From positions 12,677,918 to 12,741,917 of the forward strand of contig NC_051098.1 in NCBI RefSeq assembly GCF_901709675.1: DNA of 64,000 nt, read 5' to 3'. How positions within the stretch are numbered: the first letter of the stretch is position 1; each line of letters opens with the position of its first letter. The translations under genes were made by a program, and so were the position numbers. Below the pieces are notes generated by a model. The model worked only from the letters and a program-made list of their open reading frames with translations. It was not told where the DNA came from and ran no database searches. Positions 1 to 9,560 of the stretch are shown here, piece by piece. This stretch comes from Syngnathus acus (lineage: Eukaryota > Chordata > Actinopteri > Syngnathiformes > Syngnathidae).

Positions 1-2612
1 CGGACCCAACTGCGACGCAAACATCCGCGCGTCCTGGAGGGCCATCAATAACCTCTCCGCCACTGGTAAGACATTAGCTTGGCTAAACCGTCACATGGGT
101 CGCCTCACGATCAGACAAAAAGCAAAATGGCCCATTTGAATGGTTGTATAATCATATTTATACTTAATTCTAATACAAGTATTTAGCCAGATACAAAATT
201 ATCTTTTGGTCTTTTGTTGTGCAGCGTCAGGTCTGCAGTGGCTGTCCGAAGAGTTCAGCTTGTGTGCGCCGCTGAAGATCGACAAGGACGTGTTGGCCTT
301 CAAGAGTTGGCTCCAGGAGACGTGGGTGAACTTGGCCATGGTGGACTACCCATACAAGGCCGACTTTCTACAGCCACTGCCCCGCTGGCCCATCCAGGTA
401 CCCACACTAAAGTGCTGCTGGACCAGCCACTAGTGTTTAGTAAGTTAGTGTGTGTGTGTGTGTGTGTTACAAGGAGGCGTCCAAATGCCTCCTTGTTGTT
501 TAGCAGACTTGCTCTGTGGCGGCCTGTAAATGCTTTTGTCACATAAAACGCACTGGCGCCTGATTTGCATGTGAAATTCGCCGGGATTTATGGCAGCCAT
601 GTCGGAACAAGAGGAGGGACCGCTGTTGGCTTTAGCATCCCGACACGATTAGAATGCCAAAAAAGCACTTTGGTTTCCATCCATCACGACTTGCACTCCA
701 AGTGTACGCCCCACCAAAAATACTCCCACGTATGTTTTGGTGTAAATGCTATGATAGCAACATCAATGCTAGTTTTGTTAGCCTGTCTATAGCATTTTGC
801 ATTGGGTGTTTGCATCATGCTAGCAGATTTGTTTGTGGTGTTTACTTAATTACACGACTTTTAATTCTAGCAGTAAAAAGCTTGGAGCTTCTTTTTGAAA
901 GTAAATGCCAAACGTAAATGTCGCCGTCGCCATCTAGTGCTCGTAATTAAAACTTTTTGCTCGTAACTCAAAGAAACAAAACGAGTTTTCGAAATGCAAA
1001 TATGCAAACCGTCACAGTTGTGGCAAGTTAATAAGTGACAACCAGCATTCAAGCATCAGCTTTTTTTTTTTGTCACTTTTTGTTACGGTTTGCCAGTTGA
1101 CACCTCCGATATATAAAAAAAAAAAGGAAAAAGAAAACAGGGCACTGTTGTTTTTGTAACCCCACGAGTTTTGTTACTGAGGCTTTTGTGTGAGGACTCG
1201 GTGGTGGTCGATGGATGAGGACGGCCTAGGACACGTCCAGGCGAAGATTTACACCGTGGAAGAAAAAAAAAAATAAAAAAAAAGAGCAGCGGAAAGGGGT
1301 GAACGGGGGTGGGGCGGGGGGGTACCATCTTCTCCTTACTTTTCAGCCAGGATTAGCTTTATACATTCATCTCTGCCAACACCTCTAAGCCCTCAATGGG
1401 CCTTTCTCACACTGGCTCACATAATCACATTAGTTTTGTCATTAAAAAAAGAAAAAAAAAAAGCTTCTCAGCCTAAAGCGCTTACGCTGCCCATCGGGGT
1501 CGCATAACATTAGAGGAAACTCCCGATGACCGTTTAGCCTTCCTTGTGGAGACACGGAGCCGGAGGGAAAGTAGATAATACCTGCCGAGTTGGACGTCAG
1601 GGGGGGTCAACAGGGTGGGCAGCACGTGACCAGGTCAGGTGGAAACATGAGGCGCCGAGGTCAATGGGGAGGAAAAAAACAAGTACCAACTTTGGCAAGG
1701 AAAACAACAGCGAGCTATTTGCAGTGGAGCTTTTTTTCTTGAGGGTGGGCGGGGGCAGGGATAGCGCAGGGGGTCCGCAAATAAATTTTTTCACAAACCC
1801 CCAAAATTCTTCAGAAAATGCTGATAAAGATCCACACTGGTGGAAATGTAAAATATTCCTGCATACTCATTCTTCACGTCCATGTTTTTGTGTGCTCCAG
1901 GCCGCGTGCAAGTATCTGGCCTTGGATTCATCCGCTTCCATCAAGCAGATCCTTCACGGCGTGTCCCAAGCGGCCAAGGTCTACTACAACTACACGGGAA
2001 GCTCCTCCTGCCTCAACACCTCCGAGACGGCCACCAGCAGCCTCGGAATACTCGGCTGGGACTATCAGGTGCGCCCCAGTTCTTCAAGTCACACATTTTC
2101 ATTTTCATGTTCAATAATAAGCTCCTCCTCCTCAGGCCTGCACTGAAATGGTGATGCCCATGTGCACCGACGGAGTCATGGACATGTTTGAGCCCGGCGA
2201 GTGGAACTTCCAGGCCTTCTCGGACGAGTGCCACGCCATGTTCGGCGTCAGGCCGCGAGCCGACTGGGCGGGCGTGGTTTTCGGCGGGAAGGACATCGCT
2301 TCGCACAGCAACATCATCTTCAGGTAAGCCGAGAACAATCTTGAAAATCAAGATTTTAAATATTTCTTTACTTTGCGGTGTCACAGTAATGGAGGCCTGG
2401 ACCCCTGGTCGTCCGGCGGGGTGACGCACAATTTGTCCGACTCCCTGGTGTCCATCATGATTCCGGACGGCGCGCATCACCTGGACCTGCGCTACGCCAA
2501 CGATCTGGACCCGCCTTCTGTAAGGGAGGCCCGCATGTTGGAGCTGAGTTACTTTCGGAAGTGGATCAAACAAGCCACTAAAAAGCACCAAAAGGCGTCA
2601 GAGTCCGGCTGA
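1..2612 (+). CDS. prcp: Lysosomal Pro-X carboxypeptidase (prolylcarboxypeptidase), 3' part, five exons
   Basis: Serine carboxypeptidase of family S28. In vertebrates it is a lysosomal or secreted enzyme that removes C-terminal residues after proline, for example from angiotensin II and alpha-MSH. Exons read from frame and GT-AG sites: 1-65 (partial at the window start), 225-397, 1901-2068, 2136-2323 and 2387-2612, stop TGA 2610-2612. All joins keep one frame. Recognised blocks include SGLQWL, ETWVNLAMVDYPY, FLQPLPRWPI, YYNYTGSSSCLN, SETATSSLG, CTEMVMPMCTDG and MFEPGEWNF. The catalytic Asp lies in NGGLDPWSSGGV and the catalytic His in DGAHHLDLR. The nucleophile Ser and signal peptide are upstream of the window. 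N-glycosylation sequons NYT, NTS and NLS are visible. The terminal introns are only 67 and 63 bp. The motifs fit PRCP better than the paralogue DPP7. The break at the 5' side is the window edge, not a mutation. Confidence 0.95.
448..468. repeat. (GT)n microsatellite
   Basis: Ten uninterrupted GT units lie in the prcp intron, about 50 bp after the splice donor of the preceding exon. This is a simple repeat, probably length-polymorphic. Confidence 0.9.
928..940 (-). promoter_or_regulatory. CTCF-like motif in prcp intron
   Basis: The + strand reads CGCCATCTAGTGC, the reverse complement of GCACTAGATGGCG. It is close to the CTCF core CCACYAGRKGGCGC. This is a motif match only; no occupancy can be inferred. 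Confidence 0.3.
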
Positions 2613-3600
2613 AACACTCCAAGATGATTTTTTTATTCTGTTTTTGCATCAAATGCATTTGATGATTTCTGTTGTGTTTTTTTACAAATCTGACTACAAC
2701 TTTTATGAAATCAAAATTGGGATTCATCTTTTAAATCTTCAATAGCATTTGTCCTTATTTGGGTCACGGGTGAGCTGCAGCCTCTCTTTTGTTATTGTGT
2801 AACTGTCTGAGATGTTTTTCCCACCCGATGCGGACTGAATTGCATCATCAATTTAGCCCAATAACAATTTTTTTCCCCCAAGACAGTTATGAGCGTTTAA
2901 AATCAGGATTTTCTCACAACTACCCTGATAATGATGACTGCTTGGTTGGGTCTGTCTTCTTTAATATGCATTGTGGCCTTTTAAGAGTCAACCTGGGAAG
3001 ATCTTTATCACGTTTGAAGCATCCACAGCGAGCGCGAACAATGGCACGGAAATTTAATAAAAGTCCACAGTCGGAGGAGGCCAATAACGCCAGTGGCGGG
3101 AGGTTATTGCCATGTGACCTCTTCCTGCGGGATCCCTCTCCCCGGTGACCATTCACTCACTCTCCGCCTGTTTGTTCCGCCTGCTAGCAATATTATTAAT
3201 ACAGCTCCCGAGAGGGGTGAGTGTCGGGTAAAAGTGAAGCGGGTTTGGAGTTCACTGTCGTAAAATCCTCTCACATGGTATTCAACACCCAAATAAAGAA
3301 ATACCTGTATTATTCCACCAACCCTTTTGGCACTCAGCTGCTTCACAACTTTTTAAAGAAATATTATCAGTATTTCCATTCCAGTGAAAAAAACATAAAT
3401 TTATTTCGATTGCAAACTCAAACAGTTTAGCTTATTCAGTAGTGTTATGGTCATTAGTTTATCTTTTAACCTCTAACCTTGTTTACCAATATGATATATG
3501 CAACAACAAAAAATAAGGATGTTATCCCAATGTCAATAATATTTTTATTTTTGTAAATTTTGTAAAAAAGGGAAAAGTGGAACAGGTGTCATAAAATAAC
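2613..3600 (+). other. prcp 3' flank with candidate poly(A) signals
   Basis: This holds the probable 3' UTR of prcp and the following spacer. Canonical AATAAA hexamers occur at 3056-3061 and 3292-3297, and which one is used cannot be decided here. A GC-richer stretch around 3070-3220 (with the direct words CCAATAAC and GTTATTGCC in inverted arrangement) may be regulatory. After 3340 the sequence is AT-rich and featureless. Confidence 0.4.
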
Positions 3601-3604
3601 AATA

Positions 3605-3658
3605 AGATGATGTCATGAAATGAGGGTGCAGTTCACTTCCGGGTTCACGGATTTTTTT
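3605..3658 (+). promoter_or_regulatory. Candidate promoter: CRE-like and ETS motifs upstream of a spliced 5' exon
   Basis: A CRE/ATF-like octamer TGATGTCA (3608-3615) and an ETS core CACTTCCGGG (3634-3643) stand 20-50 bp before an exon-like segment that ends in a strong splice donor at 3758/3759. This pairing is typical of TATA-less vertebrate promoters. The gene served is unknown. The next coding gene on this strand is fam181b, 3.9 kb downstream. Confidence 0.35.
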
Positions 3659-4001
3659 CGTGTTGATTGCGTGTGCCGTGTGCAGCGTCTTCGACTTTTC
3701 TGTCCTCCCACGCTTCGTCGTCGACTCTTCAGGTTGGTGTCACACCGTTAAAAAGTAGGTAAGTAAACCAATAAAATCTATTTTATGCCAACATTGAGTC
3801 GACAAGTTAAACTAAAAGTGAAACAGCGGGTCAATACAAATATAAACGGCCGGCTACTATTTAGCTTAGCATATCTACACATATGCGTTTGCCTCAATTG
3901 AGTTCATTTTCCTGTATTTCTATAGATAAGTAACACTAGGTTAATTAATAAATGGGAGTTCATTATCATGCTTTAAGCACCTCAAGCATTATTATGTTTG
4001 G

Positions 4002-4033
<32 letters not shown>

Positions 4034-4400
4034 GAATCGTGTTGATTGCGTGCCGTGTGCAGCGTCTTCGACTATTCTGTCCTGCCACACTTCGTCGACG
4101 ACTCTTCAAGTTGGTGTCACACCGTTCACCGTTTTGAATTAGGTAAGTAAACCAGTAAACTCTCTTTTTATCTCTATTATGCCAACATTGGGTCGACAAG
4201 TTAAACTAAAAGTGGAACAGCGGGTCAACACAAATGGAAACGGCCAGCTACTATTTAGCTTAGGATATGCCTCGATTAAATACACATTTTCCTTGCGTCC
4301 CCATCCAATGCATTTTTTGTGTTTTTTCTTTCTATAAAAAAGTAACACGAGGTTAATTCATAAATGTGAGTTCATTATCATGTTTTAATACTAAGCATTA
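3659..4400 (+). repeat. Tandem duplication of a roughly 0.35-kb 5'-exon-like segment
   Basis: Copy 1 starts at 3659 (GTGTTGATTGCGTG) and copy 2 at 4038. Both share GCCGTGTGCAGCGTCTTCGA, CTTCGTCG, GGTTGGTGTCACACCGTT-like sequence, an AG|GTAAGTAAACCA donor (GT at 3759 and 4143), GTCGACAAGTTAAACTAAAA, ACAGCGGGTCAA, GCTACTATTTAGCTTAG and a terminal GAGTTCATTATCATG. The unit repeats every roughly 380 bp. The copies differ by scattered substitutions and small indels, so the duplication is not recent. A (TTTA)n tract at 4003-4032 sits at the junction. Only copy 1 has the ETS/CRE-like promoter motifs in front of it. Confidence 0.8.
4003..4032. repeat. (TTTA)n microsatellite
   Basis: About seven TTTA units lie between the two copies of the duplicated segment. 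The tract may mark the duplication breakpoint. Confidence 0.85.
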
Positions 4401-4809
4401 TTATATTTTCGAGAGGTTCTAAAAATTAAAGCCGTCTTGTGAAATTTTCATGTTCATGGGTTTGATAAATAATATACTGTCAAAATAGCACTATGGGAAA
4501 ATGGTAGTAAGGTTTTTAAACGGTCAAAAAGTTCAATTAAAGAAATGGTCTCTTATTTAAACCATGCAAACAAAAAGTTGACAGTTCTGACTTGGATTCT
4601 GTAGTGTCTAACCTTCAATATCTGCCGGACTGTACCACTTACCAAAATGATGTAAAAGTTGATGACACTCTATGCCCGTTAGATGTGTTTTTTCATCTTT
4701 TCCTCCCACTTCACCCATTTACAGTGTGTAAATGATTCTTGTTTACTTTCAACCAAGACAGGTGAGCTAGTCTGTCAGCGTTTAGCTTTTGCATTCATTG
4801 GCTTTACAG
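4401..4809. other. AT-rich intergenic spacer
   Basis: No coding pattern, RNA gene or recognised repeat was seen between the duplicated segment and the short hAT-like element. The sequence is AT-rich with T-runs. Confidence 0.5.
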
Positions 4810-4914
4810 CAGGGGTCTCAAAAGTCCAGTCTTGGGGGGGTGGCATTCCTGCATGTTTTCCAAATGTCCCTCTTGCAACACACCATCCTTGAGGACTGCC
4901 GTTTGAGACCCCTG
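4810..4914. mobile_element. Short non-autonomous hAT-like element (105 bp)
   Basis: Termini are CAGGGGTCTCAAAAGTCC on the left and GTTTGAGACCCCTG on the right, an imperfect terminal inverted repeat. Flanks CTTTACAG (4802-4809) and CTTCAAAG (4915-4922) match at 6 of 8 positions, as expected of an old 8-bp hAT target-site duplication. Internal words such as CATGTTTTCCAAATGTCCC and CCTTGAGGACTGC resemble a family common in fish genomes. There is no coding capacity. Confidence 0.7.
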
Positions 4915-4984
4915 CTTCAAAGTGAAGAAGCTGACACCATGCACATGGGCAACAACTCAAGCGCTGGTATGTTGCCTTTAAAAA

Positions 4985-5230
4985 AAAAAAAACGAAGAAT
5001 AAAAGCTGGACTTGTCGCTGCTTTGTCGCGAGCTGTGCTGACTTTTCAGATGGCGAGATATACTGCCCGGCGCGGGGGAGGACCGTCGGGGTCCCGCGCC
5101 ACCCAAGGGCCCTCCTTAAAAAGTTTTCTCAGGACTCTGAGGGGTCGTTTATTCCGTCACTGTCTGACAGTGGCCATCAATCAAAGGCATTATTTAGTAT
5201 TCACCGGAGGCCAAACACGGGAGTGCGTCC
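4985..5230. promoter_or_regulatory. CNE-like segment between prcp and fam181b
   Basis: This GC-balanced, non-repetitive stretch includes GGCCATCAATCAAAGGCATT, which holds an ATCAATCA PBX/HOX-type site. It is followed by the (CA)n tract. An open frame crosses it but runs into the dinucleotide repeat, so coding is unlikely. Conservation has not been tested. Confidence 0.25.
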
Positions 5231-5238
5231 CGGGGGGA

Positions 5239-5259
5239 CCACACACACACACACACACA
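5239..5259. repeat. (CA)n microsatellite
   Basis: About ten CA units are interrupted only at the 3' end. This is a simple repeat. Confidence 0.9.
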
Positions 5260-5924
5260 TGCACACTATATAGGAAGAGATTAAAGCTTGGGGGTGTCAC
5301 TATGAAGGAAGGGGGGGTTGCTGAATAAGTGAATTCTTTTGGGTTTGAATTGTGTTAATGTTGAACAATATTGCCGCAATGTGGATGTGTGCCCTCAACA
5401 ACTTTGTGTGTTGTTGTTTGGGGGGGCTACTCAAGTGGTTCACAATTTCTTGTAGCTTGGTAATTCTCAAAATAATTAGCAATAATTAATATAATTAGCT
5501 TGTCATTTAAAGAAAAAAGTATTTCTATTTATTTACATATTTTGTATGAAACCAATTACTGCTCTCTGGTTTCGCTTTAAAAATGGATGCTTTCACATGA
5601 AATAAAATTTGCAGCTTGCCAGCGCACACCTCGGATCAAAAGTTTCCAGTATATGGATAAATCATGATGCTTTTACGTCCCAAAAGTGCTTTAAAAAGCA
5701 GTTGCAACTCATTTTAACATCCCCAAAGGACATTTAGAAAGATTCCACCCTCCCTTAATAAAACCAATCCGCACCCTAACCTTGTGCCCTTTCGGCCTTG
5801 ACACAACAATGGCATCTTGTTTCCGGGATGTGTGTCATGCTCTGCTGATGTCAATGCCCCCCCCCCCCGTGACCGCGATGACGCCATTTTGTCATAATCC
5901 TGTCAGAGATTTAAATTAGCCATG
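5260..5924. other. AT-rich spacer
   Basis: There is no gene signal. A C-run lies at about 5858-5867. The rest is low-complexity AT-rich DNA. Confidence 0.5.
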
Positions 5925-6880
5925 CGTGACACTTTTCAGTCACCGCAATGTCAGGATTGCCCTGATAAACAATTCTTATGATCGCTAGCAAACCATATTG
6001 TGCAAGTAAGGCTATTATGTAATCTATATTTAATACGGAGCAGTCATTCAAAAGTCAGTCAAAATTAGATTAGTGCCATCACTTTCACCGTCGTCCTTTT
6101 TTTCCACTCTCTCGCAATTAGCATGAGAAAGACTGTTTAACAGCCTCACTCCAAGTCTAAAACGCCTCACCTCAAGATGCACTGTTTCCAAGAGGAGCCC
6201 GATGAATTATTCAACGAGCGACTGGCACAAAATAGTTAAAGCAGACTCAGGAAAAAAACAACAACAAAAACCTTTGCCACTGGCAAGCAACATGGCGGCG
6301 GCCCCTTTCAATGGCTGGCAAGGCAACTTCCTGTAAAGATGCCCCCGCCGAGCCTTCATACGCGGCATTTCTGTCAAAGTCGGCCTCGACACTCTTCTGG
6401 CCTGCGTTCCTCTTTTTTTTTTAGTGTTTTTTTTTTTTTATTTAACAGCCCCGGCAGCTTTTCCAGTTAAATGGACTGTTCCATTATTGGAGGAGCATTT
6501 TAGCGAGGGGCTGTGAGGTGCAATTTAATGAATCTCTGGCACAAAGCTCCCATTCACTGGCCCAGACGAAGAATGGGGGCTATTTAGACCCTGTAGGGCT
6601 TTATGTCAAAGGCGGCCCCATAATAGTTGTCAGGCCGGGGCACAAATTCCCACTGGCCTGGGAATACACCAGAAATCAACTTTATGTCACCGGCAGATTA
6701 AGACACAAGCGGCCACTTGGTCCCAAAATCGTCGCATATGTTCGGGCGATCGGCTTTTCCCATGACGAGATGTTACTGTATTGGACAGAGCGAGCGGCAC
6801 TCAAGTTCAGCTTGCTCGACTCAACAAAAAGATTGTCTGGCTATGAAAAGGATGGACTTTATTTATGCGCAGTCCCGTAG
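5925..6880. promoter_or_regulatory. CNE-like block upstream of fam181b
   Basis: Two non-repetitive, GC-balanced parts (about 5930-6240 and 6440-6880) are separated by T-runs. The second is rich in homeodomain- and MADS-type words: TTTATGTCA twice, GGGCTATTTAGACCC and CCCATAATAGTTG. It also has an open frame of 120 codons (6518-6880), but codon content and lack of splice context do not suggest a gene. The position 0.8-1.7 kb before fam181b fits an enhancer or proximal regulatory region. This is judged by texture, and conservation is untested. Confidence 0.35.
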
Positions 6881-7261
6881 TTGTCCTTTGGGACAAAGAG
6901 TGGTCTCGTGTCTTTGTTTGAGGTCCAAACGGTAAAAAGGGAACTTGACCAGATAATGAGTATCAGTAGCATATACTCGATTATATTAATGAGTACAAAT
7001 TGAGTGTTTTCGTTCGAACAAAGAGAAGTCTCATGTTGTGGTTTTTCATTCAAAGACAATAAATGCAAGTAGGCCTAAAAATGATGAGGCTGTGTTCATA
7101 CTTGGTTTCTTCAGAAGTCTTGTATCCCCAGATTGGGATAAAGAGCCATGTGGAAATAGATTTCCTCTGAATTCCTTTCAGCATGACATTCTGGTTTGTC
7201 GTCAAAACGGCGAATGAAAAAGTAGGCCATCTTAAATAATTATGCATATTTTTAAATTTTC

Positions 7262-7655
7262 TTGGGAATTCTAATTGGCCCCAGAGCGAGGGAGCGTGGT
7301 CAAGTTCTTTGTCTTTTTCCACATAGTCTCCTTTTACTTTTACTGGGCATGAGCGCACACAAACTCAAACGACAGAGGAGTGTTCCTCAGCGAAGTTATT
7401 GTTCTTTGCCCAGCATGGAATCTCAAACAAAATCCCTCTGGGGATGCAGGTGGCCCCGGGACAAGCAAAGAGTTAAGTCCTGCGCTCTTTGAAGAGGGAA
7501 ACACCCCCTCTCTCTTGACATCACGGGGTCCGGCCCCCTGAAAGATCCCCTCCCTCCGCACTTCGTCTCCTCACTTGTGCTCCGGAATGTCGAGCAGCAT
7601 CGGGATAGTGGCGAATATGATCTGAGGAACTTGTCTGGATTGCGGCGGGTGAGGA
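7262..7655 (+). promoter_or_regulatory. fam181b: Proximal promoter / 5' UTR region of fam181b
   Basis: The region shows an inverted CCAAT box (TAATTGGCCC, near 7272), a TCF/LEF-like CTTTGAAG near 7488 and a pyrimidine-rich GC-balanced leader before ATG 7656. A weak AG acceptor (CGAGCAG, ending at 7597) would allow splicing from an upstream non-coding exon, for example the donors at 3758 or 4142. No TATA box is obvious, and the transcription start is not resolvable from sequence. Confidence 0.35.
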
Positions 7656-8537
7656 ATGGCCGCCATCATGAACCCGCAGTTCCTGAATTTCTGCTTCCCT
7701 GGCTCGGGAATGGACGGGGGTCTCCTTGGTGAGCCGGAGAAGGAAGAGGACTACAAGGAGACCACTAAAGAGCTGCTGAGCTTCATGGACTCAGCCTCCA
7801 GTAACATCAAGCTGGCCTTGGACAAGCCGGTCAAGTCCAAGAGGAAAGTCAACCACCGCAAGTATCTGCAGAAGCAGATCAAGAGGTGCACCGGGATCAT
7901 CAACGTCACCGATGCGGGAGGGAAGGGCCCAGCGTCCTCGCCCCCGGCGGGCAAGACTGTCCCCAAGCGCGACGGCGTCCAGGTCAGCCTGCAGAACCGC
8001 AGTTTGGCTGCCCTCTTCAGCCCCACCACGGAAATCCGTAGTGAGAAAGCCAGGAAGCCGCCCCTGCGCCACCGCAACCTGCCGCCTTCCTTCTTCACCG
8101 AGCCGGCCAACTGCTCCAAGATCAACCCCGTGGCAGGAGTCTCGCTACGGGACCTGGAGCGAGCCAACCCAGAGGCGGTGGACTTTTTTGAACTTCTGGG
8201 ACCCGATTACATCAGCTCGGCGGCCGAACAGGAACTCTACCAAAGCGTGCCTGGCCCAGACGGCGGCGCCGCTACCTCCTACGACGGCCACCACTTCATC
8301 GGGGGTCTCCTTTACCCTGAATCGTGGACTAGCTGCTCGCCGCCGCTTGCCAGGAAGCTCCCAACGCCTGTCCAGCCCCCACTCTACTGCCACCCGGAGG
8401 CCGCCGCCCCATTGGGCATCGAGGATAACGCGCTGTGCTCGTTAGCCTTCTCCAACTTTTTCACAGACTGCTCTGTACCTCAGGTCAACTACGATTTAGG
8501 CGATGACTACAACAGGACTCAATATTCATCTCTTTAA
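7656..8537 (+). CDS. fam181b: FAM181B family protein, intronless, TEAD-binding
   Basis: Single-exon protein of 293 aa, starting at ATG 7656 in good context (GAGGAATGG; a second Met follows at residue 5). Family blocks: KELLSFMDSASSNIKLALDK (38-57), then a basic, probably nuclear-localising stretch SKRKVNHRKYLQKQIKRC (61-78). Next come LQNRSLAALF (112-121), LRHRNLPPSFFTEP (137-150), VDFFELLGPDY (175-185) and LLYPESW (218-224). The C-terminus is QVNYDLGDDYNRTQYSSL. The 137-150 block mirrors the YAP Omega loop that docks on TEAD factors. FAM181A and FAM181B are reported TEAD interactors expressed in the developing nervous system. The protein is much shorter than human FAM181B (about 426 aa): it lacks the Ala/Gly/Pro-rich inserts and ends at YSSL, without the human C-terminal extension. 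Adjacent prcp gives conserved synteny. Confidence 0.96.
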   Translation: MAAIMNPQFLNFCFPGSGMDGGLLGEPEKEEDYKETTKELLSFMDSASSNIKLALDKPVKSKRKVNHRKYLQKQIKRCTGIINVTDAGGKGPASSPPAGKTVPKRDGVQVSLQNRSLAALFSPTTEIRSEKARKPPLRHRNLPPSFFTEPANCSKINPVAGVSLRDLERANPEAVDFFELLGPDYISSAAEQELYQSVPGPDGGAATSYDGHHFIGGLLYPESWTSCSPPLARKLPTPVQPPLYCHPEAAAPLGIEDNALCSLAFSNFFTDCSVPQVNYDLGDDYNRTQYSSL

Positions 8538-9560
8538 GAAAATACGGTATTATGGTAGAGGTGCGGTCCTTGTTTTTTTGGCAGAATTTCGTTATGGCGG
8601 TGAATTAGTCGAACTAACCTACACTGATGCAGAATATAATTAGTCAGCATTTGAATGAGAAGACTTTAGATCCTAAATATAAAACAATAAAAATAAAAAT
8701 GGTAAGCACAGGCTTATTCTATCCTTGAACATGCATGTGGAGGAGCCACTGTAACGGCAGAACTCAGGAATGATCGAAGGTGTCTGAAGGTATTAAAAAA
8801 GTAGTGCACAGGGGCCTCGGTTTTCGATGGAGTCACCTTCCTAGGGTGGTGAGGTAACTGTGCCACAGTCGGTCACTAACCCAGTAGTAAAGTTGCATTT
8901 ACAGTCAGTCACCGTAAAATATAGCAAACGCTCCACTAGCTTAAGAGTTGTCATGGCGGCTCATAAACCAGGGCCAGCTAGGATGGTGCTTGTCATGAAC
9001 TTGGATTAGCTTTAGCTTTAGCATAACTGCTAGCATTACAGTTAGGTGTACAAACTTTGCCGACACGATCAGATAATGTTTCTATCAAGACACAAAGTTA
9101 CAATATCTTTCAAGATACTATATTTAGTTAGCGGTTAGCAAGTACAGTCATGAGCTTAATTTTGTTTAGTTTTGGAGCTTCGATGGCTAATGAAGGCATC
9201 CAATTTTTTGTTCCCTGTTGTCAAGACTTCCCAAAAAGTGCCAACTAAAGTATTCTCGACTGTGACTTTAATTGGTCGCATGTTTGACAGTAGTCTGGAA
9301 ATATTTGCTTGTTGCCCCTTGACAGTTTTAACACTCCGAATTCAATGGAAGATATTTCATAATTGGGATGCAGAAGTCAGATGCAATCAAATACCATAAA
9401 TGTGTCTGCCAATTTGACGAAGCACTGATGCGGAACACTTTTAACTTTGCTTCAAGTTGTGATGATCAAAGTTAAAAAAAAAACAGGAAGAATTGTGTTA
9501 AATTCATTTTTAATCAATTTTAAATGCTGTACCAAGATGAAATAAAGCTGGTCTTTATTG
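8538..9560 (+). other. fam181b 3' UTR / flank with poly(A) signals
   Basis: AATAAA hexamers at 8686-8691 and 8692-8697 lie 150 bp after the stop codon, and another AATAAA at 9541-9546 is followed by a T-rich stretch. Either could end the transcript. The interval otherwise shows only AT-rich sequence with GCTAGC-type words. Confidence 0.45.

Larger units (their letters stand above)
398..1900 (+). other. Long intron of prcp
   Basis: This is the only long intron of the visible prcp part: donor GT at 398-399 and acceptor TGTGCTCCAG ending at 1900. It contains a (GT)n microsatellite at 448-468, several A-runs (about 1117-1127, 1261-1282 and 1445-1462) and a CTCF-like sequence at 928-940. I see no coding exon inside it. 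Confidence 0.8.

Noticed and set aside
1544-2146. 200-codon open frame around prcp exon 3
   Set aside because: Only 1901-2068 is the true exon. The rest is intron read through by chance, containing G- and A-runs.
2013-2591. 192-codon antisense open frame over the last prcp exons
   Set aside because: The + strand exons carry PRCP catalytic motifs and correct splice sites. The antisense frame crosses introns and matches nothing recognised.
5050-5328. Possible exon starting ATGGCGAGATATACTG after a CTTTTCAG acceptor
   Set aside because: The frame runs through the (CA)n repeat, giving repeated His-Thr, and has no donor or known motif. The stretch looks more like a non-coding conserved segment.
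7751-8445. Long open frames in other frames and on the opposite strand inside fam181b
   Set aside because: They are shadows of the GC-rich real coding frame. None has family motifs, whereas the 7656-8537 frame matches FAM181B along its length.
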